From Aquila chrysaetos chrysaetos (taxonomy: Eukaryota > Chordata > Aves > Accipitriformes > Accipitridae), in contig NC_044030.1 of NCBI RefSeq assembly GCF_900496995.4, forward strand, positions 76,176,017 through 76,240,016: a stretch of 64,000 nt of DNA. The letters are read 5' to 3'. Positions 62,716 through 64,000 of the stretch are shown here, one piece after another. The notes below the pieces were generated by a model, which worked only from the letters and a program-made list of their open reading frames with translations, was not told where the DNA came from and made no database searches. Made by a program: the position numbers and the translations under genes. Numbering within the stretch: the stretch's first letter is position 1; each line of letters starts with the position of its first letter.

Positions 62716-62979
62716 CTGAAAAACACATGAAGTCTCTGCCAGGGTAATCCTGAGCAGGACAGGGTGACCAAGATGCCAGCCTGTGCCCAGGGATGTGCAT
62801 CAGTGCAGCCCAGCGCACAAAGCACAGCAGTACCATGAATGCTGGAGCCTAAAGCTAATGAGTGGGCAACTCGTGGGCAAGCAAGCTTCGAGGTATGTGC
62901 TTTACTATAGTTATCTACCAAAAAAATCATCTGAAGCATGCCTATGCAATGCTGATCTTGGAACTGATAGTCACAACAG

Positions 62980-63330
62980 AAGGAAGAGCTTGGAGTTGTG
63001 GTTGACAGCTCTCTGAAATCTTTGGTGTAACGTGCAGTAGCGGCCAAAACAAGGTAGTAAAATGCTGGGCATCACCAGGAAGGGTGCTGGGAACTGGTCT
63101 ATAAAACCTAGCCACATTCACACTTCGAGTACTCTATGGTGGTGTGGTCTGCACCTCCCCAGAAGGATGTAGCAGAGTTTGAAAAGATATAGAGAGGGGA
63201 AACTTAAATGATAAAGCCTTGGTACAAGGGACTAAAGGACCTGGGACTCCTCTGTTTGGGGAGGAGGAGGCTGAAGGAGGATGGATCAAGGCTTACAAGG
63301 TCTCAGAAGTGGCAAATAAGCGCTGTTCAC
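62980..63330 (+). mobile_element. Old, decayed CR1/L2-like LINE relic
   Basis: Translated + strand pieces resemble the LINE segment after the catalytic motif: a LGVVVDSSLKS block near 62988, a SHFEYSMVVWSAP-like block near 63115 and a LGLLCLGRRRLKED-like block near 63240, separated by stops and shifts. It is much more diverged than the other CR1 copies. Confidence 0.5.
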
Positions 63331-64000
63331 CAAATCCTGCTCCCTCAGGACTGGGGTACCCGGCGAAAGTGCTGCTGCTGGAGCCCGGGCAGTGGCACCC
63401 CAGCTTGGAGCCCCAGGTATAGCCCTGTTTTCCTGCTGCAAGAGGCCAGGACCACACCTGGCTTTGCCCTGGGAAAGGTCCTTCTCCACCTTTGCAACAA
63501 CCCTGCGCCGCAGGCTGTCTTGGCTGACTATGTTTATAACGCGTCATCTCGTTGGCAGCTCTCTGCGGGGAAGGACAAATTCCTGAGCCGCCCTGCTCCT
63601 GCTTGGCTAACACTGCTGTTAGGATCCTACTAAACAGGGAGCAGAAAAATCACGGAGGCTTGCCATTTTATTTTTAAATTAAAAAAAAAAAAAAAAGCTA
63701 TTTTCAAAGCAAATCCCAAGAGGATAACTCTACAGCACTGAAAACTGAGCAGCTTGCCCCAGATCCATAGCTTGGGCGGGGAGAGGCACTTCCTGAGACA
63801 GTGCAAGAGCAGAGCTGGAAACCTACACCAAAGCTCCCCCAGCCCAAAGGTGACAAAAAAACAGGGCAGCTCAAAAAGCTACCCCCGAGTGCCACTGGGT
63901 AAGGAGAGCAAAGAGAAACAAAAGCTGCAAAGAACTGATAGGAAAAGAAAAGCTGTGAGCAGCTGAAAAGGAACTCAGGAATAAGCAGTTCCCTTTAAGG
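63331..64000. other. TLN1: TLN1 upstream intron, right edge of window
   Basis: No exon found. Contains an A tract near 63680-63695. The first coding exon of TLN1 must lie beyond the right edge. Confidence 0.5.

Noticed and set aside
62720-64000. TLN1 start exon within the window
   Set aside because: No - strand frame with the talin N-terminal sequence was found. The right edge holds intron with an old LINE relic.

Overview
The window is avian nuclear DNA. It holds several CR1 LINE copies carrying the bird-type 8-bp ATTCTATG-like 3' end, solo LTRs of the common avian TGTCCTGGTTTTGG...ACA type, GC-rich microsatellite-laden introns, and split genes with standard GT/AG junctions. Species cannot be named from the sequence. 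Two 100-N runs are assembly gaps.

Layout, left to right. (1) 1-2.6 kb: the last three coding exons and 3' UTR of CA9 (+ strand). (2) 2.76-14.3 kb: a complete seven-exon APH1-family gene (- strand) encoding 256 residues, convergent with CA9, with a CpG-rich promoter near 14 kb. Its 7-kb first intron is almost entirely a 47-bp quasi-palindromic minisatellite with one LTR and one CR1 inserted. (3) 14.6-18.7 kb: retroelement debris, a gap and sequence I cannot assign. (4) 18.7-30.3 kb: TPM2 (- strand). Exons 1, 2, 4, 5, both alternative exons 6, 7, 8 and three alternative last exons are found. Exon 3 is missing and a gap lies in that intron. (5) 30.5-33.9 kb: intergenic, with tandem repeats. (6) 33.9-62.7 kb: TLN1 (- strand), 55 coding exons. 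Only the first coding exon (44 residues by comparison with human) is off the right edge, and the reconstructed total equals the 2541 residues of human talin-1.

The order CA9, TPM2, TLN1 is that of human 9p13. The added feature is an intact APH1 gene between CA9 and TPM2, where mammals have none. Human APH1B sits beside CA12 near TPM1 and TLN2 (15q22), and APH1A beside CA14 on the chromosome arm carrying TPM3 (1q21). The gene here therefore looks like the third APH1 copy from the vertebrate genome duplications, lost in mammals and kept in this bird. The second strong observation is a third, brain-type (9c-like) terminal exon in TPM2.

The genes are not an operon. TPM2 and TLN1 are both actin-cytoskeleton genes, and CA9 and the APH1 gene encode membrane proteins. 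Coordinates of splice junctions were set by hand from GT/AG signals, frame phase and family length.
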